Assembly (NCBI GenBank): GCA_951813295.1
Contig: CATOTI010000002.1
Span: 2,604,001 to 2,668,000 of the forward strand
DNA: 64,000 bases
Origin: an uncultured Pseudomonadales bacterium
GTDB lineage: Bacteria; Pseudomonadota; Gammaproteobacteria; Pseudomonadales; Azotimanducaceae
Direction: 5' to 3'
A program made the translations under genes and the position numbers. The notes under the pieces were generated by a model. It saw only the letters and a list, made by a program, of their open reading frames with translations. It did not search any database and was not told the DNA's origin. Below are positions 6,948 through 16,477 of the stretch, piece by piece (position 1 is the stretch's first letter; every line of letters starts with the position of its first letter).

Positions 6948-9284
6948 GTGACGATCACCGATGCCGATTTTCGCGCGGCGCTTCCTGATGTGACGTCGAC
7001 GATCACGGGGCCCGGACTGTCCGCCCCCGTCGATATCGTCCGCGACGGCCATGGCGTACCGCACATTCGTGCGGCGTCATCGGCCGATGCGTTCTATGCG
7101 CAGGGCTTCGTCACCGCGCAGGATCGCCTCTGGCACATGGACTACGACCGTCATCGAGCCCTCGGCCGTTGGTCGGAGATGGTCGGCGAATCGGGTCTTG
7201 CCGAAGATCGGTTGATGCGGACCTTCTCCCTGGAACGCCCGTCGAAGGCCGATTACGAGGTCTCGAGCGAAGCCGCACGGGCGATGCTCGATGCCTATAC
7301 GGCCGGCGTGAATGCGTTCCTCGAAACGACAAAAACGCTACCGATCGAGTATCAGTTGCTCGGCACGATGCCTGCGCCGTGGCAGGCGTGGCACTGCATA
7401 GCCGTCTACAAAGTGCGCAACATGCTGATGGGCACCTATGAGATGAAGCTCTGGCGCGCCCGACTCGCCGTCAAACTCGGCGCGGAGCGAGCCGCCGAAC
7501 TCTTTCGTGGTTATCCGGATACTTCTCTGGTGGCCGTCCCGCCGGGAGAGCTCTTCGGTACCGTCGATATCGATGCCCTCGACGACCTCGCTGCGGTCGT
7601 CGCGGACTTGAACTGGCTGGGTGAAGTCGACGGCGGTAGCAACGCGTGGGTGATCTCGGGGGGGAAGACCGCGTCGGGGCTCCCCCTCGTTGCTGGAGAT
7701 TCCCATCGCGCGCTCGACACGCCGAGCGTTTATTACCAGACGCACATGCAGTGTCCCGAGTTTCGCGTTAGCGGCTACGCCGTGCCGGGTGTACCGGGTG
7801 CGCCGCACTTCAGTCATACCGATTACGTCGGCTGGGGCATGACCCACGGCTTCGGCGACTACCAGGATCTCTTCATCGAGCGGTTCCGCGAAGGCGACGA
7901 TGGTCTCGAGTACGAGACCCCCGACGGTTGGCAGACGGCCGAGGTCTCGCACGAAGAACTCGCGGTTCGTGGCGGTACGACCGAATCGTTGACGATCGTT
8001 CACACCCGCCATGGTCCGGTCGTCGCGGGTGACCCGGGATCGGGCTACGGACTCGCCTTCAGTCATCCTGGGACGAATGGCGGAACGGCCTGGGCGAACA
8101 CCGTTCATGATCTTCTGACGGCCAAGAACGCCGACGAGGCGGAGGAATCACTCCGCGAGTGGACGGAGCCGGTCAACAACTTCGTCTATGCCGACGTGCA
8201 CGGCGCATACGGTTATCGCTACCGTGGTCGGATTCCGGTGCGCGCGATGGCCAACGCGTGGGCACCCGTTCCGGGTTGGACGGACGATCATGAATGGCAG
8301 GGACAGATCCCGTTCGAAGAAATGCCGCGGTCGCGTAATCCGGCGGCGGGTTTCGTCGTCACGTGTAACAACGCGCCGACCACCGCGGACTACCCGCACT
8401 ACATCAACACCTATTTCGCCGCCGACCACCGGGCGCGCCGGGTGACGAGTCGTATCGAAGAACTCGAACCCGGGGCCGACGTCGATGCGATGGCGGGTAT
8501 TCATGGTGATCGACGATCGCTGCCGGCTGCTGCGTTTGTCGCGCATGTGAAGAAGATCGACGGTCTCGTCGGCGACGCGGCGAAAGCGCAGCAGATCCTG
8601 CTCGATTGGGACGGCTTGATGGATCGTGAGTCGATCGCGCCGACGATCTACGCGGCGGCTCGTGCTGAACTCTTCGTGAAGGTGATCCGTGCGGAACTCG
8701 GCGATATGGCCGATGAATCGCTCGGTTCGGTATCGGGTATCGGCCGGGGTGCGGCGACGCACGGCGGGCAACTCTTCGCCCATGCGATTCAGGCGATGGC
8801 TGAAGACGACGCCGATGTTGCCGTTGTCGAATCGTCCTGGGCCGAAACGGCCGCGGACGTGCTGATCGCCGGTGTCGAAGCGCTCAAGGCGAAATTCGGC
8901 GGCGACATGAACGAGTGGCGTTGGGGCCATGTCCACCACACCCGGCCGCGCCACCCGTTGTCGAGTGCGTTCCCCGACCAGGCGCACGCGCTCGACCCGC
9001 CGGCCGTGGCGACGCACGGGGACGGTGATACCCCGCTCGCCGGGGCTTATACGGTCGGCAATCCTTTTGTTGCCATGCTGATGTCGGTGAACCGCTACAT
9101 TCACGATCCGTCGGATTGGCGACGATCCCGCTGGATCGTACCGCTCGGCGCGTCGGGTCATCCGGGATCGCCGCACTATGCCGATCAGGCGGTTCGCTGG
9201 TCGAATGTCGAAACGATTCCTCAACTCTGGGACTGGTCGGATATCGAATCGGCCGCGGAAACGATCCAGCGCCTGGTCCCCTAA
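6948..9284 (+). CDS. Penicillin acylase family (Ntn-hydrolase) amidase
   Basis: A 778-residue precursor of the penicillin/cephalosporin/acyl-homoserine-lactone acylase family. The alpha chain ends at 'VDGG' and the beta chain would begin at Ser231 in 'GSNAWVISG', the standard autoproteolysis site and N-terminal nucleophile; 'GLPLVAGDSHRAL' downstream matches the conserved beta-chain stretch. The usual N-terminal 'DxxGVPHIxAxSxxDAxYAQGFVxAQDRLWxMD' signature is present. No clear signal peptide is seen after the GTG start, so unlike many homologues it may be cytoplasmic. Substrates in the family are amides of phenylacetate, fatty acids or AHLs; none can be assigned. It lies between yghU and an acyl-CoA dehydrogenase on the same strand, so these three may form an operon. 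Confidence 0.9.
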   Translation: MTITDADFRAALPDVTSTITGPGLSAPVDIVRDGHGVPHIRAASSADAFYAQGFVTAQDRLWHMDYDRHRALGRWSEMVGESGLAEDRLMRTFSLERPSKADYEVSSEAARAMLDAYTAGVNAFLETTKTLPIEYQLLGTMPAPWQAWHCIAVYKVRNMLMGTYEMKLWRARLAVKLGAERAAELFRGYPDTSLVAVPPGELFGTVDIDALDDLAAVVADLNWLGEVDGGSNAWVISGGKTASGLPLVAGDSHRALDTPSVYYQTHMQCPEFRVSGYAVPGVPGAPHFSHTDYVGWGMTHGFGDYQDLFIERFREGDDGLEYETPDGWQTAEVSHEELAVRGGTTESLTIVHTRHGPVVAGDPGSGYGLAFSHPGTNGGTAWANTVHDLLTAKNADEAEESLREWTEPVNNFVYADVHGAYGYRYRGRIPVRAMANAWAPVPGWTDDHEWQGQIPFEEMPRSRNPAAGFVVTCNNAPTTADYPHYINTYFAADHRARRVTSRIEELEPGADVDAMAGIHGDRRSLPAAAFVAHVKKIDGLVGDAAKAQQILLDWDGLMDRESIAPTIYAAARAELFVKVIRAELGDMADESLGSVSGIGRGAATHGGQLFAHAIQAMAEDDADVAVVESSWAETAADVLIAGVEALKAKFGGDMNEWRWGHVHHTRPRHPLSSAFPDQAHALDPPAVATHGDGDTPLAGAYTVGNPFVAMLMSVNRYIHDPSDWRRSRWIVPLGASGHPGSPHYADQAVRWSNVETIPQLWDWSDIESAAETIQRLVP

Positions 9285-9306
9285 CTCATTCATCCGGGAG
9301 GTCGAA

Positions 9307-10473
9307 ATGACGCTTCAAGCTTTTCGAGAGGACGCGCGAGCCTGGCTCGCGGAACGCCTGCCGCCGAGCCTCGTTCGCAACGGCGAAGGGTTCAACGGTG
9401 GGACCCGACTGCCGGCCAGAAACCCCGACACGATGCGCTGGCTCGAGGCTTGCTATGAGAGAGGTTGGACCGTACCGACCTGGCCGAAGGAATACGGTGG
9501 CGCGGGTTTGAGTCACGACGAGCTCAAGGTGCTCCGCCAGGAGATGGCCGCGGTGGGGGCGCCCGTGCCACTCACGGGGCACGGCGTTACGATGATCGGT
9601 CCGACGCTGCTCGAGTTCGGCACCGACGATCAGCGCCAACGTCACCTGCCATCGATTGCCAGTGGTGAACTGCGCTGGTGCCAGGGCTATTCCGAACCGA
9701 ATTCGGGATCGGACCTCGCGTCGCTGCAGACCCGGGCGGAGGATCACGGCGACTACTATCTCGTGACCGGCTCGAAGATCTGGACGTCGGGCGCGCACTA
9801 CGCCGATTGGATCTTCTGTCTGGTCCGGACCAACAACGAAGGGCGGAAGCAGGAAGGCATCAGCTTCGTCCTCTTCCCGATCGACGCCCCCGGCGTAGAG
9901 GTCAAGCCGATTCGTCTCATCGATGGAAGCGCCGAGTTCTGCCAGTGCTTCTTCGATGAGGTGCGCGTCGAGAAATCGGATCTCGTGTTTCGTGAGAACG
10001 AAGGTTGGACAGTGGCGAAGCGTCTCCTGCAATACGAGCGGATGGTGTCCGATCTCGATGGCGCGACGCGCCCGGTGGGAACAGATCTCGCGGCGACGGC
10101 GCGCGAGTTTCGGGGTGAGTCCGGACAGATCGAGAACCGGGTTCGCGAATCCGTCCTGTCGGTCGCGATGGATGAGGTGGCCTTCGGTCTGACGCAGCGG
10201 CGCAGCACCGAGGAAAATCAGAGTGGCGGGATGCCCACGTTCGCCACGAGCATGTTCAAGTACTACTCGACGGAACTCCGCACGCGGCGCATGGAAACGC
10301 TCGTGGCGGCCCGCGGCACCGACGGCCTCGGCTGGGAAGGCGATTCGTTCGATCCCGCCGCGCTTGCCGACACGCGCGGCTGGCTGATGGGCAAGGCGGG
10401 CACGATTGCCGCCGGTAGCTCCGAGATTCAGCTCAACATCATCGCCAAGCGCGTTCTGGGGCTACCGGACTAG
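9307..10473 (+). CDS. Acyl-CoA dehydrogenase family protein
   Basis: A 388-residue FAD enzyme. The ATG at 9307 is preceded by GGGAGG and begins 23 nt after the acylase stop; longer in-frame extensions would overlap that gene and lack homology. Family signatures are 'WCQGYSEPNSGSDLASLQTRA' (FAD and substrate contact) in the middle, and 'AAGSSEIQLNIIAKRVLGLP' at the C-terminus, close to the 'GxSEIQ' block. It resembles the FadE-like proteins of steroid or branched acyl-CoA catabolism more than classical medium-chain enzymes, but chain specificity is not readable. Insertions between about 270 and 330 are unlike the short-chain enzymes. Confidence 0.88.
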   Translation: MTLQAFREDARAWLAERLPPSLVRNGEGFNGGTRLPARNPDTMRWLEACYERGWTVPTWPKEYGGAGLSHDELKVLRQEMAAVGAPVPLTGHGVTMIGPTLLEFGTDDQRQRHLPSIASGELRWCQGYSEPNSGSDLASLQTRAEDHGDYYLVTGSKIWTSGAHYADWIFCLVRTNNEGRKQEGISFVLFPIDAPGVEVKPIRLIDGSAEFCQCFFDEVRVEKSDLVFRENEGWTVAKRLLQYERMVSDLDGATRPVGTDLAATAREFRGESGQIENRVRESVLSVAMDEVAFGLTQRRSTEENQSGGMPTFATSMFKYYSTELRTRRMETLVAARGTDGLGWEGDSFDPAALADTRGWLMGKAGTIAAGSSEIQLNIIAKRVLGLPD

Positions 10474-10487
10474 CGAATCGTTGGCCC

Positions 10488-12377
10488 CTAGCGCAACGCC
10501 GCCTCGATGACTTCGATCATGGCGTCATTGTCGGCACGCCTCGCGAATTCGAGCGGTTGTGCCCAGGGCGCGCCCGCCAGCGTCGGATCGGCGCCGAGGT
10601 CGAGCAGACATTTCGCCATCACGACACTGCCGAATTTCGCGGCCCAACCCAGCGGCGTGGCATCGTGATACAGCTCGATGGCGTCGACGTCGGCGCCGTA
10701 CTGGACTAGAAGCCGGGCTTTTTCCGCGCTCCCTTCTTCGTCCGCGATCGGGTTGGCGAACGTGAAGTTGTGCCTGGGTGCGGCGACGGCGTGCAGTGGG
10801 GTCATCCGGAGGTAGTTCGGCAGATTCGGATCGAGGCCTTCCTCGAGCAGGCGTCGCAAGATGTCGTAGCTGCGCCATAGATAGGTCTGGCAGAGCGTGA
10901 TGACGCGAGGCATCGCGACATCGAGCCGTCGGAGCGTCTCGAAGAGATCGCCGTCGTCTTTCAGCCAGACGTACTCCTCGGATAGGCGGGGATCATCGGG
11001 GTTCGATTCGTGCCGGGCGATCACGTATTCGGGTTTCGTCTGGCTGTGATCCGCGCCGCCGTACCGTGTGATCAGCTCGACCATTGCAGGATCTCGTCCG
11101 CCCGGCTTGCCCGTGTATTCCGCGAGCCAGGCGGGTGTCCCACTCGATTCGAGGCCGTAGAGGTTCGGATCGGCGCCGCGCTGGAGGAGTTGCTCGGCGA
11201 TCCTCAGGTCGTTGTTCGCGACGGCGATCCAGAGCGCGTAGGCCCAGGGTCCTTCGAGACGTGTTGCGTCGGCGCCGTTATCCAACAGCCAGGCGAGCAG
11301 CTCGTGATCGCCGTTTTGCGCCGCCGCCGCCTTCGGGGTCATGCCGAACGATGACTCGTGGTTCACGCTCTCGGGATCTTCTGACGCGGTCTGGCGAACC
11401 CGATCCCCGTCCCGGCGGGCGGCCATGATCTCGACGGTTTCGTTCGCACCTGCATGCACGAGTCGATCGACGAGGTCCCAACGGTCGACCCGGGAGAAGC
11501 TGGGTTTCCAGATAGCCCAGTCGATGGGGCGCATGCCGTATCGACCGTCGGGTTCGTTCACGTCTGCGCCGGCCGAGAGCAGGAGATCCACGGCGATCGC
11601 ATCGCCCCGTTCGACCGCCTTGTGCAGCCCCGAGGTGCCTTGCCGGTCGTGGAGCTTCGCCGCCGCGGGGTCTTCCGCGAGCCGAGTGGCGAGCGTCGCA
11701 TGATCACCGGCTTCGATCAGGGTGATGATCGCGTCTGCTTGATCGGGCGCGTGACCGGCCGCGATGGCGCGCCGAATCATCCCGGCGGTGTCCGCATGCC
11801 CGCGGTCTTCGGCCATCTTGACGATCGGTTCCTCGCCCCACCAACCCACGCAGGATGGGTTTGCGCCGCGTTGGAGTAATGCCATTGCGAGATCCGTATG
11901 ACCTTCCTTCGCAGCGAACACGAGCGGTGATGCATAAAAGAATTCCGCGTTGACGAGTGTCGGGTCCTGATCGAGTTCGGTCAGTACCGCCGCCTGATCG
12001 CCTGCCATCGCCGCGCGGATCGTTCGCCAGAGCGCGCGTGCGCGCACCGGGTCCTCGGCCGGATGTGGATGGGTCACGAGGAAAGGGTCTTCGAGGAGGG
12101 CCTGGGCTTTCTGTTCTGGCGTTAGGACCACCGCGGTCCGTGATTCGATGGCGCGCCGCAGCTCAGGCCAACTCGCGAAGCCGTATTCGCGTGCAATGAC
12201 GAGCTGGGCGTCGGTGAGCTTGAAATCGTTGAAATCGGTCTCGGCACCAAAACGAGGGTGCACATCGCGAACGCGCTGGTGTGCCTCGGCGTCACCGCGC
12301 GCGACGGCGTGGCGCAGCGTTTTGGCGAGCGAGCGCTGCGCTTGCAGGTTGGGAAACGGGGGTAGGTCGCGTTGCAT
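10488..12377 (-). CDS. Large ankyrin-repeat protein
   Basis: A 629-residue protein. The ATG at 12377 was chosen because AAGGAGG lies 5 nt upstream; a 47-codon in-frame extension lacks a ribosome-binding site. The first 100 residues are a helical N-domain ('LAKTLRHAVARGDAEAHQRV...'), seen at the head of other bacterial ankyrin proteins. It is followed by repeated blocks such as 'ASPLVFAAKEGHTDLAMALLQRGANPS', 'GTSGLHKAVERGDAIAVDLLLSAGADVN', 'RIAEQLLQRGADPNLYG' and 'TPLGWAAKFGSVVMAKCLLDLGADP', at least eight repeats in all. No signal peptide or membrane segment is seen, so it is probably a cytoplasmic protein-binding scaffold. It converges with the acyl-CoA dehydrogenase gene across 14 nt. Confidence 0.85.
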   Translation of the reverse strand: MQRDLPPFPNLQAQRSLAKTLRHAVARGDAEAHQRVRDVHPRFGAETDFNDFKLTDAQLVIAREYGFASWPELRRAIESRTAVVLTPEQKAQALLEDPFLVTHPHPAEDPVRARALWRTIRAAMAGDQAAVLTELDQDPTLVNAEFFYASPLVFAAKEGHTDLAMALLQRGANPSCVGWWGEEPIVKMAEDRGHADTAGMIRRAIAAGHAPDQADAIITLIEAGDHATLATRLAEDPAAAKLHDRQGTSGLHKAVERGDAIAVDLLLSAGADVNEPDGRYGMRPIDWAIWKPSFSRVDRWDLVDRLVHAGANETVEIMAARRDGDRVRQTASEDPESVNHESSFGMTPKAAAAQNGDHELLAWLLDNGADATRLEGPWAYALWIAVANNDLRIAEQLLQRGADPNLYGLESSGTPAWLAEYTGKPGGRDPAMVELITRYGGADHSQTKPEYVIARHESNPDDPRLSEEYVWLKDDGDLFETLRRLDVAMPRVITLCQTYLWRSYDILRRLLEEGLDPNLPNYLRMTPLHAVAAPRHNFTFANPIADEEGSAEKARLLVQYGADVDAIELYHDATPLGWAAKFGSVVMAKCLLDLGADPTLAGAPWAQPLEFARRADNDAMIEVIEAALR

Positions 12378-12589
12378 GCGAACCTCCTTTCGTCTGTGCC
12401 TGTCCCCGCATTCCAGGCTGAAAGAAGGTCGCTGGTATCTCGAGCCGAACGAGCCGAAGCCAGGTGAACGTGGTTCTTTCCGCGGGTCGGACGCAGCCTG
12501 GATAACGCGTCCTTTCAATCTAGATCAGCTCTGTCCCGAGTTTCAAACGACAGAAACCACGCGGACTGCTAAGAGCGGTCCGCGCTGGC

Positions 12590-12967
12590 TTAGCGTTGGG
12601 GCGTACCGTAGAGGTAGCGCGTATTCACTTCCGTTTCGTTGCCATCGGGATCGAGCATGAAGAGCGCCCGCCCCTTGCCCCGCTCGCCCATTGGACCGCG
12701 GATGAAGAGGCTCCCGTCGCTGACTGCCTCGACCACACGATCGAACGTGTCCTCGTCGACGGTCATGGCGAAGTGCATCGGCCCGCCGCCGCGATGTCGA
12801 CCGCTCCCCGGCAACTGCAGCACGATGTGGCTCGCTTCGAGCTGCAGATAGACGCGGGAATCGGTTCGTGTTGCGATCGGGATACCGAGCCGGTGGTGAT
12901 AGAAGTCGAGGGCGCGGTCGAGGTCTTGAACGTCGAGAAAGATCTCTTCGATTCCGGCGAAAGGCAT
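12590..12967 (-). CDS. VOC-family (glyoxalase/dioxygenase fold) protein
   Basis: A 125-residue, single-domain vicinal-oxygen-chelate protein: 'FLDVQDLDRALDFYHHRLG' opens the first beta-alpha-beta module and 'RALFMLDPDGNETEVN' closes the second, with Glu in the position of a conserved metal ligand. Such small proteins can be glyoxalases, fosfomycin-type resistance enzymes or extradiol dioxygenases; nothing points to one of these. It is divergent from the broken DUF2867 gene, whose ATG lies 50 nt away, so both share one short promoter region. Confidence 0.85.
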   Translation of the reverse strand: MPFAGIEEIFLDVQDLDRALDFYHHRLGIPIATRTDSRVYLQLEASHIVLQLPGSGRHRGGGPMHFAMTVDEDTFDRVVEAVSDGSLFIRGPMGERGKGRALFMLDPDGNETEVNTRYLYGTPQR

Positions 12968-13017
12968 GACAGTTCCTGCTGGTTCGAGTCCGAAAGGTAC
13001 AGGTTGGAGCCTAGCCC

Positions 13018-13499
13018 ATGAGTGGCGTCCGTGCGGACCTTCCCCCAGGGAGTAGTCGAATCGAGACCTTCGTCGAGGCGGGCGATTTCATCGATTGCTT
13101 CTCAGTGCACTCGGACGTTGACCCACGTGACGCCGGGAGGGTGATCGTCGATTTCCCGGCTGGGTGGGCGCGCTCATGACGGTGCGACGATGGGTCACGA
13201 CACCGTTTGGTCTGGTCAACGACACGCCCGACGGGATCGATCGAATCGGCTTCTTTCCGGTGGTAAGTGAATCCGCGGACGAGACCATTGCTGGTTTCGA
13301 CGACAAGCATCTCGATTTCCGCCTGTCGATCGCGACTGCCGACAGTCGCGTTTACCTGACGACGTGGGTACGGCCGCACAATCTGGGTGGTCGGCTCTAT
13401 CTTTGGTGCATTCTGCCGTTCCACAAACTGATCATCAGAAACGCCCTCGCGCGGCTCGGCCGCACTCGGCGAGAGAGGGCGCAATTGGAGGAAGAGTGA
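13018..13499 (+). pseudogene. DUF2867-family gene split by a frameshift at an ATGA junction
   Basis: Reading from the ATG at 13018 (GGAG 8 nt upstream) gives 53 residues ('...FIDCFSVHSDVDPRDAGRVIVDFPAGWARS') that stop at TGA 13177-13179. The rest of the same family domain ('RIGFFPVVSESADETIAGFDDKHLDFR...', '...LPFHKLIIRNAL') continues in another frame, reachable from the ATG at 13176, which overlaps the stop as ATGA. Together they give the usual length of about 160 residues. A 1-nt indel in the genome, an assembly error, or reinitiation producing two half-proteins would all explain it. The final TGA overlaps the ATG of the crotonase gene (TGATG). The role of DUF2867 is unknown. Confidence 0.7.
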
Positions 13500-14314
13500 T
13501 GAGCTATGAGTTTCTGGAGTTCGAACGAATCGGTCGGGTCGGCAGGATCACCCTCGACCGGCCGGAAAAACTGAATGCGTTGAGTCCTGGTTTGCAGGCC
13601 GAAATCGTCGAAGCGGCCAAAGAGGCAGAAGCGGATCCCGAAGTGCACGCGCTGCTGATTCGGGGTCGCGGTCGGGCGTTCAGCGCCGGCTATGACATCA
13701 CGCCGACGTCGGAGCGTGGAGCCGAACGAGCAGAACGCACGATTCGCTCCGACATCAACCGGATGGAGGACATGGTCGCGCGTTGGAACACGCTCTGGAA
13801 CTTGCGGATACCGACGATCGCTCAGGTGCACGGCTATTGCGTCGCGGGCGGTACGGATCTGGCCTTGCATTGCGACATGATCGTCGTTGCCGAGGACGCG
13901 AAGATCGGCTTCACCCCCGTCCGCGCGATGGGTACGCCGCCGACGCACATGTGGATCTATTCGGTGGGCCCGCAGTGGGCAAAGCGCATGTTGTTGACCG
14001 GCGATCTGATCGATGGCGCAAAGGCGTGCCAGATCGGCTGGGCGGTCGACGCCGTGCCGGCGAAGGAACTCGATGATTCAGGGCTCAAGCTCGCGACGCG
14101 AATGAGCCACATCGGCAAGGACCTCCTCACCGCGAACAAGTACATCGTCAACAAGGCGGTCGAGCTCATGGGTCGGACGTTGCTCCAGCAGATCGCTCTC
14201 GAACACGACGCGATGGCGCACTTGGCGCCAGAGGCGCTCGAGTTCAGCCGAATTTCCCAGGAGCAGGGACTGCGGGCCGCGCTCGATTGGCGCGACGGTC
14301 CATTCAAGGAGTAG
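13499..14314 (+). CDS. Crotonase-fold enoyl-CoA hydratase/isomerase family protein
   Basis: A 271-residue crotonase. The start ATG overlaps the preceding stop (TGATG) and has GGAGGAAG just upstream, so translation is coupled to the broken DUF2867 gene. The oxyanion-hole blocks 'GRAFSAGYD' and 'YCVAGGTDLALHCD' are intact. The two glutamates that activate water in classical enoyl-CoA hydratase are not: the first aligns with Asp in 'GGTDLAL', and the second, in the block 'GFTPVRAMGTPP', is Val or Arg. A hydratase with normal chemistry is therefore unlikely; isomerase, hydrolase or dehalogenase-type chemistry seen elsewhere in the superfamily is possible. Its last 11 nt overlap the converging hydrolase gene. 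Confidence 0.87.
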   Translation: MSYEFLEFERIGRVGRITLDRPEKLNALSPGLQAEIVEAAKEAEADPEVHALLIRGRGRAFSAGYDITPTSERGAERAERTIRSDINRMEDMVARWNTLWNLRIPTIAQVHGYCVAGGTDLALHCDMIVVAEDAKIGFTPVRAMGTPPTHMWIYSVGPQWAKRMLLTGDLIDGAKACQIGWAVDAVPAKELDDSGLKLATRMSHIGKDLLTANKYIVNKAVELMGRTLLQQIALEHDAMAHLAPEALEFSRISQEQGLRAALDWRDGPFKE

Positions 14315-14987
14315 CGACGGATAGCTTTGCGAGCGCACGGTCCCAGTCGTGCGCACGCGGTAGCGCGTGACCTTGGCCTTCGACGACCGTGAGCTCACCC
14401 GCAGGTGCGCCCGCGTGCGCGAACGCGGCGTGGGCGAACTGCGTATCCATGACGTTGAAGTCTTCCGTGCCGGTGAAGAAGACATAACGGTGTGATGACA
14501 TCGCGTCGATCGTTTCTTGGTCCAACCCGCCGATCGGGTTAGCCCCGCAGATGAAGATCGCGCCGGTAAACGCGGCCGGATAGATCGGCATCATCATGCT
14601 GGCCACGCGGCCGCCGCCGGAGAAACCGCTGACGATGCGCCGATCCTGATCGATCGGTGTCAGCGACGCGGCGACCGTCGCGCCGAGTAGCGCAAGCACG
14701 ACGCGACGCGGAACGAGGATCTCGTTGCCGGATTCGTTGGCACCAACCCAGACGAGGTTGTGGCGCTGCATCACCTGCCGCCAGCCGGATGGCATCCGCG
14801 CCGTGTTGCGTGGGCTGATATAGACGACCACACCGGGCGGTGTCTCGCGGTGCCAGTTGCCGGGCACGAATACCTCGAACGAGATTGGCTCGTCCGCCGC
14901 AATGGCATTCTCGACCAGGCGATCGTCGTCGCCGAGTAGTTCTCGGACCGTGGTTCGAATGGTCGAGTAGCCCGTGATCGTGTCCAT
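14304..14987 (-). CDS. Alpha/beta hydrolase (esterase/depolymerase-like)
   Basis: A 227-residue protein without signal peptide. The nucleophile elbow is 'GFSGGG' (Ser), in a strand-turn-helix context typical of serine esterases. 'FFTGTEDFN' near the C-terminus probably carries the acid and 'EGQGHALP' the catalytic His. The overall arrangement resembles polyhydroxyalkanoate depolymerase-like or phospholipase/carboxylesterase proteins, but the substrate is unknown. It starts at an ATG with GGAAGACC upstream, 43 nt after the broken MFS gene on the same strand. Confidence 0.72.
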   Translation of the reverse strand: MDTITGYSTIRTTVRELLGDDDRLVENAIAADEPISFEVFVPGNWHRETPPGVVVYISPRNTARMPSGWRQVMQRHNLVWVGANESGNEILVPRRVVLALLGATVAASLTPIDQDRRIVSGFSGGGRVASMMMPIYPAAFTGAIFICGANPIGGLDQETIDAMSSHRYVFFTGTEDFNVMDTQFAHAAFAHAGAPAGELTVVEGQGHALPRAHDWDRALAKLSVATP

Positions 14988-15030
14988 TTAAGGTCTTCCG
15001 TTCGTTGAGATTCCCGCGCGAATCGAACCG

Positions 15031-16395
15031 CTAGCGGGCGGGCCAGTGCGGGTGGTGCTGATCGATCACGAAATCGTGCGCGTGCGTTATCTCGTCATGA
15101 TGATGGCGGTGGTCGTGGCGGTTCTCTTCGTCGTCGATCGGGTGATCGTGCTGGTGATGCTGATCGTGCATGTGTGCGTGTTCGTGCCAGACCGAGGCAT
15201 GGGTATGGACGAGCGTGCGCGCATCGTTGCGCGGCCACAGCATGAGAGCTGTGACGCTCGCGACAAGGCAGAGCGCACTGAGCACGATTGGCGTGAGGTG
15301 AGGGTTCGTATTGCCGAGCCATCCGGCGAGCGGCTAGGCCACGAGCCAGCACGCGTGGGACAACGCGAAATGCGCGGCAAAGATCGACGCGCGGCCGTCG
15401 TCATGTGAGCTTCGTTTCAAGAGCCGTCCCGCGGGTGTCTGGACGAGCGACGATCCGACGCCGAGCAAGAGCCACACGAGCAGCAGCGACGGGCTCAAGA
15501 GTGGGGTCATCGCGAGCGCTATCGCGATCAGAAACCCGCCAGCGAGCATCGGCGTTCGGTCGGAGAATCGGTCGAGGAATGCCGGCAACGCCAGTGCGAC
15601 GACCATCGATCCGGCACCGAACGCCATCAATGTCGTCGCCGTGTCGACTTCGCTGCCGCCGAATTCACCGCGCACGTAGACGACGGTATTGACGATTACC
15701 ATCGCGCCGCCGAATGAGGTGGCCGCGGCCAACGCGAGGAGACCTCGGAGGCGTGGTGTTCTGAGATAGGCGGTGATGCCGAACGACACGCGCGACCAGC
15801 CGTTGTCGGTTCCGCCGATCGATGACTTGCGCAGTGCGAGCGGTGCGATGAAGAGTGCCGAGATGACAAAGGTCGCGGCATTTGCCGCAAAAAGCGCGTC
15901 GTAGCTCATGAACACGAGCGCGACGGCCGCCAGCGCGGGGCTGGCGAGATTCTCGAGGTCATAGGCGAGGCGTGACAGCGAGAGTGCTCGGGTGTAGCGC
16001 TCGTCGTCCGGCAACACCTCGGGAATCGTCGCCTGGAACGTCGGGGTAAACCCGGCCGAGCAGGCGTTCAGCGCGAAGACCAGGGTGTAGAGATGCCACG
16101 GTTCGCTTGCGAACGGTATCAGCACGACGATTCCCGCCCGGGCGAGATCGAGGCTGATGAGGAAGGCTTTCCGCGGCAAGCGATCGGCAAACGCGCCGAC
16201 GATCGGAGCGACGCCGACATAGGCGACCATCTTGAGCGCAAGGGCGGTACCGAGCACGACACCGGCGTCGCCGCCCGCGAGATCAAAAGCGAGGAGTGCG
16301 AGGGCCACCGTCGCGAGCCCGGTACCGGCAAGCGAAACGACGTGCGCGGCGAAGAGGCTGCGGTAGGTGGGGTCGGCGAGGGGGGATGTGCTCAT
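15031..16395 (-). pseudogene. NreB-like MFS metal exporter with His-rich tail, interrupted by in-frame TAG
   Basis: From the ATG at 16395 the frame reads 353 residues of a major facilitator transporter ('...LPDDERYTRALSLSRLAYDLENLASPALAA...', about 11 membrane segments) and meets TAG at 15334-15336. The same frame then continues 100 residues with no other interruption: 'PLAGWLG', a last membrane segment, and a C-terminal tail with more than 20 histidines ending at TAG 15031. In relatives the junction is 'HACWLxxYPLAGWLG', so the TAG stands in place of a Tyr codon, one base away. The His-rich tail and sequence type match NreB-like nickel/cobalt exporters. It is either a recent nonsense mutation or an assembly error; suppression is less likely. 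Upstream, 82 nt separate it from the divergent sulfotransferase gene. Confidence 0.75.
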
Positions 16396-16477
16396 CGCGG
16401 ACTTCAAGCCGAATACGTCCCTGGGTCTGACCAGTTTCGTGTTTCTCGGCCAAGATGGCACCAGTCTCACCAACGAT

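Noticed and set aside
8148..9293. A 381-codon open frame on the minus strand
   Set aside because: It is the mirror of the penicillin acylase family gene, Arg-rich, with no motif or ribosome-binding site; long antisense frames are expected in this GC-rich codon usage.
13177..13179. TGA in the DUF2867 gene as selenocysteine
   Set aside because: Reading through would enter a frame without family homology; the rest of the domain is in a different frame, so this is a frameshift, not recoding.
15334..15336. TAG in the MFS gene as pyrrolysine
   Set aside because: No pyl gene is visible, the position is Tyr in relatives, and most genes here end in TAG without read-through; a mutation is simpler.
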